Assembly (NCBI GenBank): GCA_022495005.1
Contig: JAGYXB010000509.1
Coordinates: 186,001-250,000 of the forward strand
Direction: 5' to 3'
Origin: Rhyacophila brunnea
Taxonomy: Eukaryota > Arthropoda > Insecta > Trichoptera > Rhyacophilidae
DNA length: 64,000 nucleotides
The notes under the pieces were generated by a model. It searched no databases. It saw only the letters and a program-made list of their open reading frames with translations, and had not been told where the DNA came from. The position numbers and the translations under genes were made by a program. Below, piece by piece: positions 24,251 to 35,495 of the stretch. The stretch's first letter is position 1. Each line of letters opens with the position of its first letter.

Positions 24251-24522
24251 GATTCCGAGGACGAGATCTCGCATCTGGAATGGGAGACGGTGCGCGTGCG
24301 CTTCGTGAAGGCGGGGACGGTGGAGCGGCTGGTGGAGGCGCTCGCAACGGACGATGGAGAGCTGGAGTCCACATACATCAACGTATTTCTGGCGACGTAC
24401 AGGAGTTTCTGCGGGCCTGGCCGCGTGCTGAGACTGCTGCTCGAGCGGTACGAGGGTCTGGCTGCCCCGGACGACCTCCTGCAGCCGCCTGCCGCAGCGG
24501 AATTAGCGGACCAGCATCGGAG
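24251..24522 (+). CDS. Rgl: Rgl coding exon 2: REM (RasGEF-N) domain, first part
   Basis: It encodes 90 residues plus two bases of a split arginine codon. An acidic opening (DSEDEISHLEWE) leads into VRFVKAGTVERLVEAL, then STYINVFLATYRSF and LRLLLERYEGL, the standard helical motifs of the REM domain that stabilises the RasGEF catalytic module. The acceptor is TTTTTTCAG at 24250 and the donor GTAATT at 24523 (phase 2). The exon is strikingly GC-rich, near two-thirds G+C by eye, inside very AT-rich introns. This produces spurious overlapping open frames on both strands, which are not reported. An Ala/Pro stretch (residues about 110-118 of the window protein) follows the YEGL motif and looks lineage-specific. 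Confidence 0.95.
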
Positions 24523-24914
24523 GTAATTAACATTATAATATGAAGTAAATATTCACCCGTTTACTCGGCAATCAACCCCGTGTTCGTCCGACGCCAGAAA
24601 GCGGTTTGTTAATACATACCTATTTTACGTGTTATATTCAGAAAAAATATTTTAAATGCAATAAACAACAGACAGATGTTTTCGCACCAAGATCAAAGGA
24701 TCAAATGTAAGTATGAAAAATTCTGAACATCAGAATGTTTGATTTCTAATAGCTCTAGTCTAAACAATGTCATTGAAATCGTGATCTTTTTTTCTGGGCG
24801 AAACGATCGTTGTCTTACTTATTCTGTCTCCGTTGGTATTAGTATTATACCATGACCAGGGTGACAACGTGTCTTATGTTTTTTTTATTGTAATTTATAT
24901 TTAGATTGTAATTT

Positions 24915-25195
24915 CTCGATTTTTTCTAGTTCTTAGATTCTACGATTCGAGAAAAAAATTAATTCTCGAGAAGTCGATAATATGGTATATTGAAACTTTC
25001 TCTTTGCGTCAAATTACACATTTTTAATGAGCTGTCTGATTTTTTATTTTTTATTGATTTTTTTCACATTTCTCGAAATATCGAGAATTTATAAAAACAT
25101 GTCTCGAGAAACGAGAATCTCAAGATTTTAAAATAAAGCGGGATTCCATATTTCTCATTATTCGTTCAAGGATTCTCGAGATGTGAAAAGTAGGT
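24915..25195. repeat. Cluster of CTCGAGA palindromes
   Basis: At least six words of the type TTCTCGAGAA or TCTCGA(A/T) recur over about 280 bp in both orientations. One, TTTCTCGAAATATCGAGAA, is a larger dyad. It could be a decayed foldback element or a binding-site cluster. No coding content. Confidence 0.45.
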
Positions 25196-25213
25196 AGAGT
25201 ACCTACTTATACG

Positions 25214-25412
25214 TTTTATAACTTTGTACTTTTTACTACACTGATACTCCTCTTTGCCTGATTACCTCACATAAAATGAGATCAAATGATATTCATTTGT
25301 ATTAATATATGTCGTAATAATTAAATAAATAGATAATATACTTATGTAAAAATATATTATTAGAACATAACCTCAATTTCATCCTATCGCCGGAGTGAAA
25401 AGTTATTGTTTT
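25214..25412 (+). repeat. Dispersed repeat E, copy 1
   Basis: About 200 bp with a same-orientation relative at about 37178-37370. Shared blocks include ACTTTTTACTACACTGATAC, CTCTTTGCCTGATTACCTC and TCATCCTA-x2-GCCGGAGTG. No ends or tRNA-like head were recognised. Confidence 0.6.
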
Positions 25413-26290
25413 TAAGCATATTATACTCTCTCTAGATAGTACTGAAACATTAATACTTTTGTTTTGATTTTTAATGATTTCTTATTACAAGCATTAGAAA
25501 TAGGCACCTAGGTATATAGTATTTTACGAATCGTTCATGACGCATGAAATTTCATTCAAAGAATAATTTTATTGATTATTAATGTTATTGTTCGTCATAA
25601 AAATGTTCTCATTCAATTGTTTTTGTACGTTATCCGACGTGTTCTGATAATTTCCACGATTTCTTATCGGCGCGAATCTAATTCAATCTTGATAATAGAA
25701 AAAATTCTGACTCACGTATTTCCTATTGTAAAATATATTTCATAACTTTCGCCATTTTTTAGTCTGTTTTTGAAATGCTGTCTTCGTTTGTTCGCTAACT
25801 TTTTGTCGGGTTGAAACTTCGCGGAAGTAAGTGTATAATGGAAAAGTTGAAATTCAATAAGTCCGGATTGACACGGTGGAAATGGTTACCGGTTGGCAGT
25901 CCGCGACCCCCATTGAACCTTTTCAATAGTTATAAAAGAATTCAATATCGTTACATATTTTCCGAATGACACATTTCCCTCCGACGGTAAATTGGTTCGG
26001 GAAAGTCCCGGACGGAGAGACATATTTTATTCGGGTAGGTATATCGTTTCCTCGTGTTCAAGTCGTAGGATGAAAAGTTATTTTATTTATTCGGTGCCGA
26101 ATGAGAAATCGTGGCAAACCATTGAAGTGGGTTTCACTTATTTTTTATGAATAATAAACTCGACATGAAACAGAGTGCTTTCCGATTGAAAATAGCAAGT
26201 TTTTTACACCCACATGGCACACATGCCGATTCTTGGTAACACTAATAACGGTGATAACACTGATAACAATCTTAATAATAGATACCTATA

Positions 26291-26481
26291 GCGACTCTCG
26301 TGGTGCCGTGGGTAAGGCGCTGGCTTCCCGCCCGAGAGTTCTGGGTTCGATTCCCGGCGAGAACACAATATTTATGTGTTTTTCTCAAAGCCTGGGTGTT
26401 TGTGATTGTTCAAAATTACTAACAACCACCTTGTACGAAAAAGCAAGGACATGGTTATTAATAATTCTAAAAAAAAAATAG
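26291..26481 (+). mobile_element. tRNA-derived SINE, family S2
   Basis: The head carries CGTGGTGCCGTGGGTAAGGC (box A region) and GGGTTCGATTCCCGGC (box B). A unique body and an A-rich tail follow. The flanks both contain TACCTATA, a plausible target duplication. The 82-codon open frame across it is incidental. Confidence 0.75.
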
Positions 26482-26945
26482 GTACCTATAAGTTATCATC
26501 TCAAGTCCACATAAAACATATTATTATAAAAAGACTCGTTAGTCTTTTGTTTTGTGTTTTGTAATAATTGACAATGTCCGAAAAAAATATTTCTGCATCA
26601 AAGATATTTATAAAATGAATATTTTACTTCGTGTATTCTAAATATTTTCACACAATCTGTCGGTTAAATTGTTCCTTCCTGCAGTTCTATTAAGTACATA
26701 ATATTTGTTTCTTTGTGTTATAGTCTCGTAATTGGTAGCTAAATATATTATTAATATTATTAAAATAAATATACACATGGATGCACATAATGGGATAATG
26801 TTATATTACCCAATTATGCACATCAGTGGTGTATCTACATAGATGGAACCCTCCTGTAAATAGTATGAAGAGGGGTTTTAAAAAAAGTTCAAATTTTTTC
26901 CAAAAACTTGCATAACGTAATATGTATAATATTAATAATATATGC

Positions 26946-27772
26946 CAGGGATGGCGAACCTATGGCACGTGAATGTTTTATTTTGAAGAAAAAAAAAATT
27001 ACCCATTTAAAAAAATACAAAAGAGTTTTATAAATAAATATATATCGTACATAATATTAAAAAATAATGGCAACATAGCCATGCGTATGTTCTTCAGTTT
27101 TTAATATTATTTTTACGAATAATATTTACCAATCGATGCGTAAACAAAAACGACGAAATGCATAAAAAATTAGAGATCGCATTGTATAAAAAATAGCAGG
27201 CAAATACTAAAATAGTTTAAGAATAAGCAGTACGTTTGTAAAGTTAAAGTAAATACCTATATAATTTTATAGGTCGGTCTTTAGGCATTGTACGTCACAC
27301 ATAATATTATAGCACTGACTTCATCAGGCGGCGGGAGAAGGCGCGTCGTTAACCTCTGATTTTGATCGATTTACAATGCTTGAGACCAATCAGGCAATTA
27401 AAATTAAAAATATTCAATCAACAAATCTGATAAAATTTATCGGCAGTCATTCAAATACAGAATCTGATTGTTATTTTGCCTCAAACATGATCGCTAAAAA
27501 TGGAAGAAGGAGAAGGAGGAAATATATGGAGGAAGCTTGGTTAAAATGCTTCCACAATATCCTTGAACATGGAAAAAATTATTCAAAGAATAAAATATAT
27601 TATAGAAAGGCTAGAAACACGGCGAATATCATAATCATAACCTTTTCAATAGAATTAAAAAAAAATATTTGTTCATTTTTCCCCCACGAAAAACTGCTCG
27701 GCACGTCAGACAGTCGAAAAATAATATTTGGGAAATTTTGGCACGCGTACATAAAAAGGTTCGCCATCCCTG
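26946..27772 (+). mobile_element. hAT element relic with near-perfect 8-bp target duplication
   Basis: An 827-bp element with ends CAGGGATGGCGAACCT and AGGTTCGCCATCCCTG, an ending widely seen in hAT elements. The flanks are ATATATGC and ATATGTGC (one mismatch). It contains a possible transposase remnant at 27376-27825. Confidence 0.85.
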
Positions 27773-27825
27773 ATATGTGCAGTTATTTCGTATTATATTG
27801 TATGAAATGCACGTTTATTTTTTAA
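27376..27825 (+). pseudogene. Possible hAT transposase remnant
   Basis: A 149-codon frame lies largely inside the hAT element and runs out across its right end. The segment CYFASNMIAKNGR, then YMEEAWLKCF, resembles the region of hAT transposases where a stretch of the type 'S..IAK.GKP.S.GE.IK...L.C' precedes the catalytic domain. The rest, including a run of Arg and Lys, is unconvincing. No DDE residues or C-terminal dimerisation domain are visible. The upstream BED finger is absent. A decayed internal fragment is the best reading. Confidence 0.4.
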
Positions 27826-28419
27826 TATATTATTATATTATTTGTTAATTTGTAAGTAGGTAGGTACATATGTAGGTATTATAACATCTACTATATTCAA
27901 TTTTACCAAAAAACTGTTTTGGTCAATATTATCGAATGAATAAATAATTCTCTTTATTTTCATTAAATAAAATACATTTTGTGTTTCGGATTATATATAT
28001 ATACATAGGCTACCGTGGGAATATATTATGAATAATTGGTGGGATGAAGATTAGAGTGACATCTAAGTAAACTAAAAGTGTTGGAACAGTTTCACAACAC
28101 TTATTTTATGTGTGCTGAAAGGGATTGACGTGTAACATGTTAGTACGGAACTTGTGTAAGGATTTTATTCCTTACAGAATCTTAACTTCATTTGATTACA
28201 TTCTTTGGAGATCTATCTATAAAATTCTGTTATTTTTTTCCTAGTAACTTTTATAATTCGTTTGTTTTGGTTGTATTAGGTATTACCCCTTGATGAAACA
28301 TGAAATATGAATATTTTTTCTTAGAATATAAATAATGTAACGTTTGAGAACCAGACCTCATTTACAGAATGTTGAAAACAGTTGTGTAGAATTTTTAAAT
28401 GCGTATTAACTTTGGTTAC

Positions 28420-28799
28420 TTATACTCCGTTTACATGTGCATGGACTTACTGCTGACTTACTGCTGATCGTCGTGCAAGTCGCAAGATGGATCAGAAAAG
28501 TTCAGAAGCTTCTGATTTTTCACGCGATAGTTAGAACTTGCGTGACATATTATATGCATGCGCAGTATAACGACAGTGGCGAACGTGGTGGAAAAATATG
28601 CACTAAACCGCGCATCGCAATTTGACGTTTACCAATATTCACAAACTATCAAATAGCACCATACAATGACAACAACGCGTCTCGCTTACGCTTGAAAAAT
28701 GGGATTGTTTACTATTACGTGTATATATTTATTATCGCGATTGTTTAATTTACACACTATTTGTGCATGTAAATCCATGCACGTGTAAACGGGGTTTAA
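28420..28799. mobile_element. TTAA-type MITE with CCGTTTACA ends
   Basis: A 380-bp element. The left end is ACTCCGTTTACATGTGCATG, preceded by TTAT. The right end (minus) is ACCCCGTTTACACGTGCATG, preceded by TTAA. The 62-codon open frame inside is not a gene. Confidence 0.7.
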
Positions 28800-29345
28800 A
28801 TGGTACATTTTATATTCTTCTTTCTTATACAATGATGCTGTGACAATTGTGTATGGCATCCATGCACGTGTATAGGCGCTATTATATTATTCTCAGCTCT
28901 TTATATATTTAATTCTAAATGTGTAACATGAAAATAATGTTTTATCGAATGTTTTTTTGTTATTAAAATTTAACCATGAAATGATTGAACAAAACTAAAA
29001 AGGCGGAAGTATATCTAATATTATATTTTTAATCCAAGTATTTCTTATTCTCTATTTCAATTTTCTTAATCATCTCCCTAAATGCAAATTTATTTGAGAT
29101 ATTATAGTCACGCCACTGGGGATACATTGAGTGTGTACGACAGCCAACAATAGACAATATGTACAGTAATACTAATAACAACGTAATAACAACGTAATAA
29201 CAACACTCAAGAGAGGCACTCAACCGCTACTGTCAAAACAAAACACAGTCCAAGTAATATTTAGAATAATAATTGTATAATGGGGAATCACGACTGTACG
29301 ACGCAGTGTATTCTGTGTAGGAGTGGACGTACACTTAGCCGGTAC

Positions 29346-29373
29346 CATCATCACCACCACCACCACCACCACC
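29346..29373. repeat. (CAC)n microsatellite
   Basis: CATCATCAC followed by a CAC run. It creates a poly-His stretch in a chance open frame and is not considered coding. Confidence 0.9.
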
Positions 29374-29638
29374 TTGACAAAGAAGTCCCCTCAAGCGAGA
29401 CGTGTATCTCGTTTGGTGGGCATCATTGTTTGCTTCGTTCGCTTTGTTGGTTCTGGCTTCGAGCCACTTTGTAGCTTCGGAATCCGACGCTGATTGGTGC
29501 CTAATATAGGTGTATCTATCTACCTATTATTACACCACGCAGTATCATTATTAGGATGAGCTGTTTTGTGTACCTACTGGCCGAATTCATGTCATTCAAG
29601 ACACCTGAGCAGAGCGATGAATGATGATCGAATCTATC

Positions 29639-31625
29639 TATTATTATTATTATTAAACTGGCGCTAGGGGCCGTTCAGGTCCATGGCCGACTGCACAACG
29701 TTTTTCCAGGCATCTCTGTCCAGCGCTCTCTCTTCCCAGTTGACTATCCCCAGCCTTTCCGCATCCCTTTGAATGTTGTCCGCCCATCTCCGTCGAGGGC
29801 GGCCAAGAGGTCGAGTGCCAGCTGGTGTGCCTTTGTAAATCCTATAGAGAGTTCTAGATCGTTCAGATCGTACAACGTGGCCCGCCCATCTGAGCCTTCT
29901 TGACCTCAGAATATTAGTGATTCTAGGTTGGTATCGGTCGAAGAGCTCAGCGTTTGTGCGGATGCGCCACCGGTGGTTCTCATTGACGGGTCCAAGTATT
30001 CTCCGGAGGATTCTGTTTTCAAACACTTGGAGCGCCTTTTCTTGTTTTTCTGTTAAACCCCACGTTTCACATCCATACATGACGATTGGCTTGATGACCA
30101 CGTTATACACCCGGAATTTCGTTTTGATGGACAGCATTTTGGACCTGAACAGACGACTCAGCGCGAAGTACGCTGCATTTCCACTTCTCAGTCGGTCAGA
30201 GAGCTCTAGGGACATTTCATTTTTAGAGGTAATGTTGGAGCCCAAGTACTTGAAGAGAGAGGTTCTCTCGAACGAGGAGTTTCTTATTCCAATGTTTCCA
30301 GAGGGTTCAATGCCTCTTGTCATTTTCAAATACTTGGTCTTTCCCACATTTACTCGTAGGTTCAACCTTTTCGCTGTGTCCTCCAGAGGAGTGAAAATAT
30401 CTCTGACTTCTTCTTCAGATTCTCCGAGCACCACCAAATCATCTGCGTAGCCCAATATTTTATGGGACCCATTCAGGGTAACTCCACCTTCTGCTTTCAG
30501 AGCTTCTCTAACGGCTTTCTCTAAAGCTAAGTTGAACAGCATTGGTGATAAGGAGTCGCCTTGTTTTAGTCCTGCTGTCACCTTAAAAGATTCTGATATA
30601 CTACCTTGCATATGAATTCTACTTCTGGATCCGTCCATGCATACTTTTATTATATTTATAAGTTTTGACGGTATTTCAAATTCTTTCAATATATTCCAGA
30701 GAGCTTCTCTATCAATAGAGTCATATGCGGTTTTAAAATCTACAAAGAGACAGTGTACATCTTGGGCGTATTCCCATTTCTTTTCAAAGATTTGGCGCAG
30801 TGTAAAGATTTGATCGGTAGTACTGCGGTTTCGTCTAAAGCCGCATTGGTAGTCACCAAGAATGTTTTCGGCATATGGTAGAATTCTTTCGAGAATAATG
30901 TTCGACAGAACTTTGTATGCAGTAGGAAGAAGAGAGATGCCACGGTAGTTTGCACAGTTGAGTTTGTCCCCTTTCTTGAAGATAGGACAGACCAGTGATT
31001 CTTTCCATGCTTCAGGGATCTTTTCTTCCTCCCATATTTGTTGCAGTAGCTCAAGCATGGCACTAAGAAAGGTTTCTCCTCCATGCTTGAGAAGCTCCGA
31101 TGGAATATTATCGTTTCCTGCCGATTTGTTATTCTTTAAATAACTCAGTGCTCCCATCAACTCTGCCTTATTTGGTGGCGGTATAAGAGGTTCTGCTGTC
31201 GCGATTTCTGGCGATTCCAAAGGTTCATCTGGTACAGAGCGTTGAAGTAAGTTTTCAAAATGGGACTTCCATATGTTTAGCACTTGCTCTTTGTTTGCCA
31301 CTATCTGACCCTGTTGATCTTTGATTTGTAGCGTGCTAGGTTGAAAGCCTCTTTTTTCAAAGCTCACTTTCGAGAAGAATGATCGAGTTTTATTTCGTTT
31401 TGCTTCTTCTTCCATCTGCTCAAAATTACTTTTGATGAAGCTTCGTTTGCACTTTCTCAGATGCTTTCGGACATTTTTGCACGTCTCGCTATATCGTTTC
31501 TGTGCTTCTTCGCTCTGCGTATTTTGCAGATAGAGCGCTCTTTCTGCTCTTCTCTCCTCCACCATTTGTCGGCAAGTGTCGTCGTACCAAGGGCACTTTA
31601 CTTTCTTGGGTGCCAGTCCTATCAT
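29639..31625 (-). mobile_element. 5'-truncated non-LTR retrotransposon (LINE)
   Basis: The insertion reads on the minus strand from about 31625 down to a (TAA)n tail at 29639-29655. The tail begins about 10 bases after the stop codon, so the 3' UTR is minimal. The endonuclease domain expected upstream is missing. The open reading frame has no internal stop, which points to a fairly recent copy. Clade not assigned. Confidence 0.85.
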
Positions 31626-31688
31626 ATGTATAATAAAATAAAAACTATGTTTGTTTGTTCCTTCCAATCTTGAGATGTTACCACACAT
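29664..31688 (-). CDS. LINE reverse transcriptase, N-terminally truncated
   Basis: A 674-codon frame. Residues 1 to about 22 (ending ...FIIHM) look like flanking host sequence read through. The element starts near residue 23 (IGLAPKKVKCPWYDDTCRQM). Reverse transcriptase motifs appear in order: NKSAGNDNIPSELL (187-200), NYRGISLLPTAYKVLSNII (247-265), box A FVDFKTAYDS (315-324) with Asp317, GLKQGDSLSPMLFN (373-386), and the catalytic box C GYADDLVVLG (413-422) with both Asp present. The C-terminal part contains YGCETW, RRLRWAGHVVRS and RPRRRWADNI, a standard tail for these elements. The enzyme would copy its RNA at a nicked target. Without the endonuclease and 5' end, this copy is probably unable to move autonomously. 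Confidence 0.9.
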   Translation of the reverse strand: MCGNISRLEGTNKHSFYFIIHMIGLAPKKVKCPWYDDTCRQMVEERRAERALYLQNTQSEEAQKRYSETCKNVRKHLRKCKRSFIKSNFEQMEEEAKRNKTRSFFSKVSFEKRGFQPSTLQIKDQQGQIVANKEQVLNIWKSHFENLLQRSVPDEPLESPEIATAEPLIPPPNKAELMGALSYLKNNKSAGNDNIPSELLKHGGETFLSAMLELLQQIWEEEKIPEAWKESLVCPIFKKGDKLNCANYRGISLLPTAYKVLSNIILERILPYAENILGDYQCGFRRNRSTTDQIFTLRQIFEKKWEYAQDVHCLFVDFKTAYDSIDREALWNILKEFEIPSKLINIIKVCMDGSRSRIHMQGSISESFKVTAGLKQGDSLSPMLFNLALEKAVREALKAEGGVTLNGSHKILGYADDLVVLGESEEEVRDIFTPLEDTAKRLNLRVNVGKTKYLKMTRGIEPSGNIGIRNSSFERTSLFKYLGSNITSKNEMSLELSDRLRSGNAAYFALSRLFRSKMLSIKTKFRVYNVVIKPIVMYGCETWGLTEKQEKALQVFENRILRRILGPVNENHRWRIRTNAELFDRYQPRITNILRSRRLRWAGHVVRSERSRTLYRIYKGTPAGTRPLGRPRRRWADNIQRDAERLGIVNWEERALDRDAWKNVVQSAMDLNGP

Positions 31689-32454
31689 AAAAAATACTTT
31701 ACATTATATTAGTTTCCGTTTTAATTTAGTGTTCTTTTGTTAAACTTTTACTGCTGCCATAGTTATTTTCATTTTTACATATTATTATTATTATATCCAG
31801 GATACAGTTTTTTTGATATTGGAAAATGTAAATATTATTGTTTTGTTAAGTATCTATCGACGAAAAGTCTCTGTTGAGCAATTACCTAAAATTGAGGTTG
31901 CCACGCTCTTAAGAAATGTTCTTTGACTGAATTTAGATTTGCTTATTTAATATCGGTGTCTGGGTGAGGGGAGCACGTGGACTAACAAAAATAAAAATTA
32001 TACATAATAATATAAAAAGAATACAAAACAAAGATGATTAAAAATGGCGAACGCGTGCGGATGTGAAGAGTAAATGCAATAAAATTGCCCTTTGTGGCGA
32101 CTACGTTGGACGGCCGGTTGGAACGACTTGTATATTATAATATCTTCCCTTTCCGTACACATTTCAGGACATTCCCATAGGTTTTGACACTTCTACTACG
32201 ACATAATAATATTCTATCGAAATTGACTAGTAGTTTTTACATATTGAAATACTCATAAAATTGCCTTAATTTTTGGCTATCGGTTTTTGTGTTGAGGCAT
32301 TGATTAAGTGCCCTATTTACTAACCGACACCCGGATCACTCGAAATTTTAATTATAACGTACGTGGACTTGCTAATAATCTAATATATTATTTATTTTAT
32401 TCAATGAATAATTCACAACATTTGAAAATGTAACATTCTTTATATTGAACACAC

Positions 32455-32575
32455 ACAATTGAAAAACACCTCCTGATAGATAAAAAATCGACGCCCGACG
32501 GGACTTGAACCCGTATCTGCTGGATTATCGCCATAAAGTATATTGGCGCGACATACCATTATTATGGGTGAGGGT
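32455..32575 (-). mobile_element. tRNA-derived SINE-like fragment, minus strand
   Basis: On the minus strand, GGTTCAAGTCCCGTCGGGC forms a good box B plus acceptor-like stem. It is followed by TGTTTTTCAATTGTGTGTG, close to the S1 SINE body. No convincing box A, so not a tRNA gene. Confidence 0.45.
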
Positions 32576-33725
32576 GAATTTAGATTGACGTTGTTTTATA
32601 AGTTTTTAAGATAGGGTCTATCAAAGTTCACTCTGTGTGCTTCCATCTACTTTTATTTAGTTACTTATTTTCTTATTTTATTTTCTTATTTTATTTCTTG
32701 TTTTATTACTTATTCTCTGTATTTTTTATTTTTAAAAAATTATTAACACATATTTTATGTCATGTCGTGAACGCTTTGAATTTATAATTTATGTTTATTA
32801 TATGTAAAATAAATAAATTTGATTTGATTATTTTCCCGGTACATAACGTAATTCTCTTGAATAGAACTTTAATAATGTCCGATTAGTTAAATTTTATTGT
32901 GATGTAGGATGATGCCCATCTCTTCTTTTTGGTAAAGGTTTGATAATGCTGCCAATTTGGCAGACTTACTTACATACTTGCTAAATATATACCGTTCCGT
33001 AAAACAGCTTCACTGAGACAATAATAATGATTAGTTAAACCAGACCAGATTTCTCTCTAGGCGACTAACAACATCGAATGTATAATTTCCTCATATGGCG
33101 GGGAAACCAGACAGCTAGATTATTTCCTTTCCGCACCTCTGGTATAATAAATAAATCTGGTTTATAATAATATTACCACGTCTTATATATTGTATTATGC
33201 ACTAGGGTTTACGATTACAATCCCGAGATTCCGGGATCCCGTTTGTTTTATTGATCATTATATTCCGGTTAAATTCATTATTGCATGAAAAATGTATTTT
33301 GCAGCACTTGCTTACGAGCTTCAATATTGGGACCATACCTAAATAAAATTTGATATACTTACATAAAAAGGATTTCATGTGTATAACATTTATATTTTTA
33401 TAATAATCGATGTTTTTTAAAATGAATATAAAAAATATTAAAACTACGAATTAGTCAAAAATCTCTACTATGAAACATAGAAAATTTTATAAACTAAGTT
33501 TTAATAATAAATATGACCATAAAACATGCAATAATATGATGGGGTCCTGTAACAAATTCACATTTTTTTACAATTATTGTAAGTTTATATTTTACTTAAA
33601 ATAAAAAATATTTTTCTTTTTAATGTTTTCAGATACATATTTATTAATTAATACAGTTGAAATTGTATATTATCAAAAAAATGTTTCAAATTGCAAGCTT
33701 CGTATTTTTTTGGTAGGTGCCTCTG

Positions 33726-34041
33726 CGGGTCTATTCAATACGCAAGGCCGCTAAAGTGATAAAGTGATAGTATTTACGGCTAACTAGGGTAGGTTTTTAT
33801 ATAGTTATCAGCACTTATTGTAACAATTACAATAAATTGGTTGGTATTGTTGCAATAAGTGCTATATTAACAGTGCGTCTCTTGGCTGTGATAAAATTTA
33901 GAGCGAGAGAGAGAGAGAGAGACAGTTTTGACTGATGAGACGGCTTACTTATTGTAACAGTTATAATACCTCAATACATAATGTATGTAATAAATACTAT
34001 CACTTTATCACTTTAGCGGCCTTGTCTATAGAATAGATCCG
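33726..34041. mobile_element. Multi-hairpin foldback element, family F, copy 1
   Basis: The ends are CGGGTCTATTCAATACGC and CTATAGAATAGATCCG. Inner arms carry AGTGATAAAGTGATAGTATT and its complement. The centre has alternating copies of GCACTTATTG(T/C)AACAAT in both orientations, plus a (GA)n tract. Confidence 0.75.
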
Positions 34042-34142
34042 TTGGTAGGTAAAGACATCACCTTAAGTATAATATAATATATTGGTTGGTACCTTCCGAT
34101 ATTATTTAATTTCGTCATAATAATAGTTGATGGTTTGATCTC

Positions 34143-34517
34143 TAAAGCCTCAATTACATTGAGCTTCTTTACGAGCTGTTTATTGGCGAATTTACAATCT
34201 GCCTGTAAAGTAGCCCAGTGTAATCGTCGAATAAGCTAATAAGCAGGTTGTAAACACTCTACCGAGAAAAGTTGAAAGCCGGTCAACTTTACACGCTACA
34301 CGCCGGCGTGTGTGCCTACTGCGTCTGCGCATTAGAACGCAGTACCAACCTCCCGGTAAAAAAACGAACTACGTTCCGTCAAAATAGTCGCTGGCTTGTG
34401 GCTTCTCAGCGAATGGAAAGTTTTGTGTGTAATCATCAAATCGCAGTAGCTGAATCGCCCGCTTTTAAATTCGCCAATAAACAGCTCGTAAAGAAGCTCA
34501 ATGTAATTGAGGCTTAA
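34143..34517. mobile_element. TTAA-type MITE with about 50-bp inverted ends
   Basis: A 375-bp element. The right end (minus) reads TTAAGCCTCAATTACATTGA. The left end is the same after TAAA in place of TTAA, and the inverted match extends through TTTATTGGCGAATTT. The 81-codon frame inside is an artefact of the element. Confidence 0.8.
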
Positions 34518-35117
34518 TACTGTGTGAAATGTATCTTGACAAATTTGTGATAAATATTCCCCGGAAATTCACGATCGGAATTCTACGAAATTGCAATATA
34601 GAACTAAATGTGAAATATTATTATATATTTTTTTCATTTTTCCGGGAAAGGAAATATTTATACTGAAATCTCGGGATTGGAAACCTTAATTTTACACATT
34701 ATCAGTCGTTTTAATTGAAAATTACATGCCGTCATAAACACGTATGTAAATCAGTATAATTAATTAACGAAATATGAATTACTTATGTGATATTTGTACA
34801 GAGAAACTACAAGTTATGGAAATGGTGAAAACTACCTTTTCGATTTTCCCTGTTATATGTATTATGTAAATATGTTGGCGAAGTAATAACTCGTATAATA
34901 GTGGTAAATCTAATAATTTACTTTGTACCTGAGAAAATATCTGATTTATATTCACTTAATATCACACCATACATAAATACTTCAATTCACTTGGAGTTCG
35001 ATAACGTGAAAGTATTACATCTCGATATCTTACTTTATTACAACAATACAGTTGAATAAACGGAAGATATTTTCCTGCAGTATTAGCAAATAAAAAATCT
35101 ATAAGTAGGTTGGTAGG

Positions 35118-35495
35118 CATGGCCCCCACAACGGGGGGGGGGGCTGACCGGGCTCTGGGGGGGGGGAGGCGCGTGACAATATATAAGTGAGATAAACACA
35201 TCACAGATTTGCTCTAATGGTAAAAAGTCGCCTCGGCGCTATTTTTCTTCTAGAATACAAACATAAAATATGTGATTGTATGATGCAAATTTTGATTATT
35301 GTGTGTTAATATTCGAAAACTTCATAACTCAAGTGGATTTATTGAAAAAAAGAAAAAAAATCGCTAAAAATACACTGAATACCCTTAATTTTACCTGGAA
35401 CACGATTAGGAAAACGTTTCTGTAGTGTAGAGCGTCACGCTACTTTTAACCCTAGCGATAGGTAAGGGAACCCGCTTCAGGATGTGGGGGCCATG
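35118..35495. mobile_element. hAT-like MITE with perfect 8-bp target duplication
   Basis: A 378-bp element with ends CATGGCCCCCACA and TGTGGGGGCCATG, flanked on both sides by TTGGTAGG (35110-35117 and 35496-35503). Two poly-G tracts (about 35133-35143 and 35157-35167) lie just inside the left end. Confidence 0.8.

Larger units (their letters stand above)
33203..34690. mobile_element. Possible hAT-like element hosting two nested MITEs
   Basis: The left end is CTAGGGTTTACGATTACAATC followed by CCGAGATT. The right end (minus) reads AAGGTTTCCAATCCCGAGATT. These are imperfect inverted ends of about 25 bp. Inside lie the foldback element 33726-34041 and the TTAA MITE 34143-34517. No target duplication is evident, so the outer boundary is tentative. 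Confidence 0.45.

Noticed and set aside
24162..24543. Overlapping 70-87 codon open frames on both strands at Rgl exon 2
   Set aside because: They are by-products of the GC-rich exon; only the frame continuous with flanking exons shows REM-domain motifs.
29280..29474. Small open frame with a histidine run
   Set aside because: The His run is a CAC microsatellite and the rest has no family resemblance.
34272..34517. 81-codon open frame
   Set aside because: Lies entirely inside a TTAA MITE and includes its inverted repeat.
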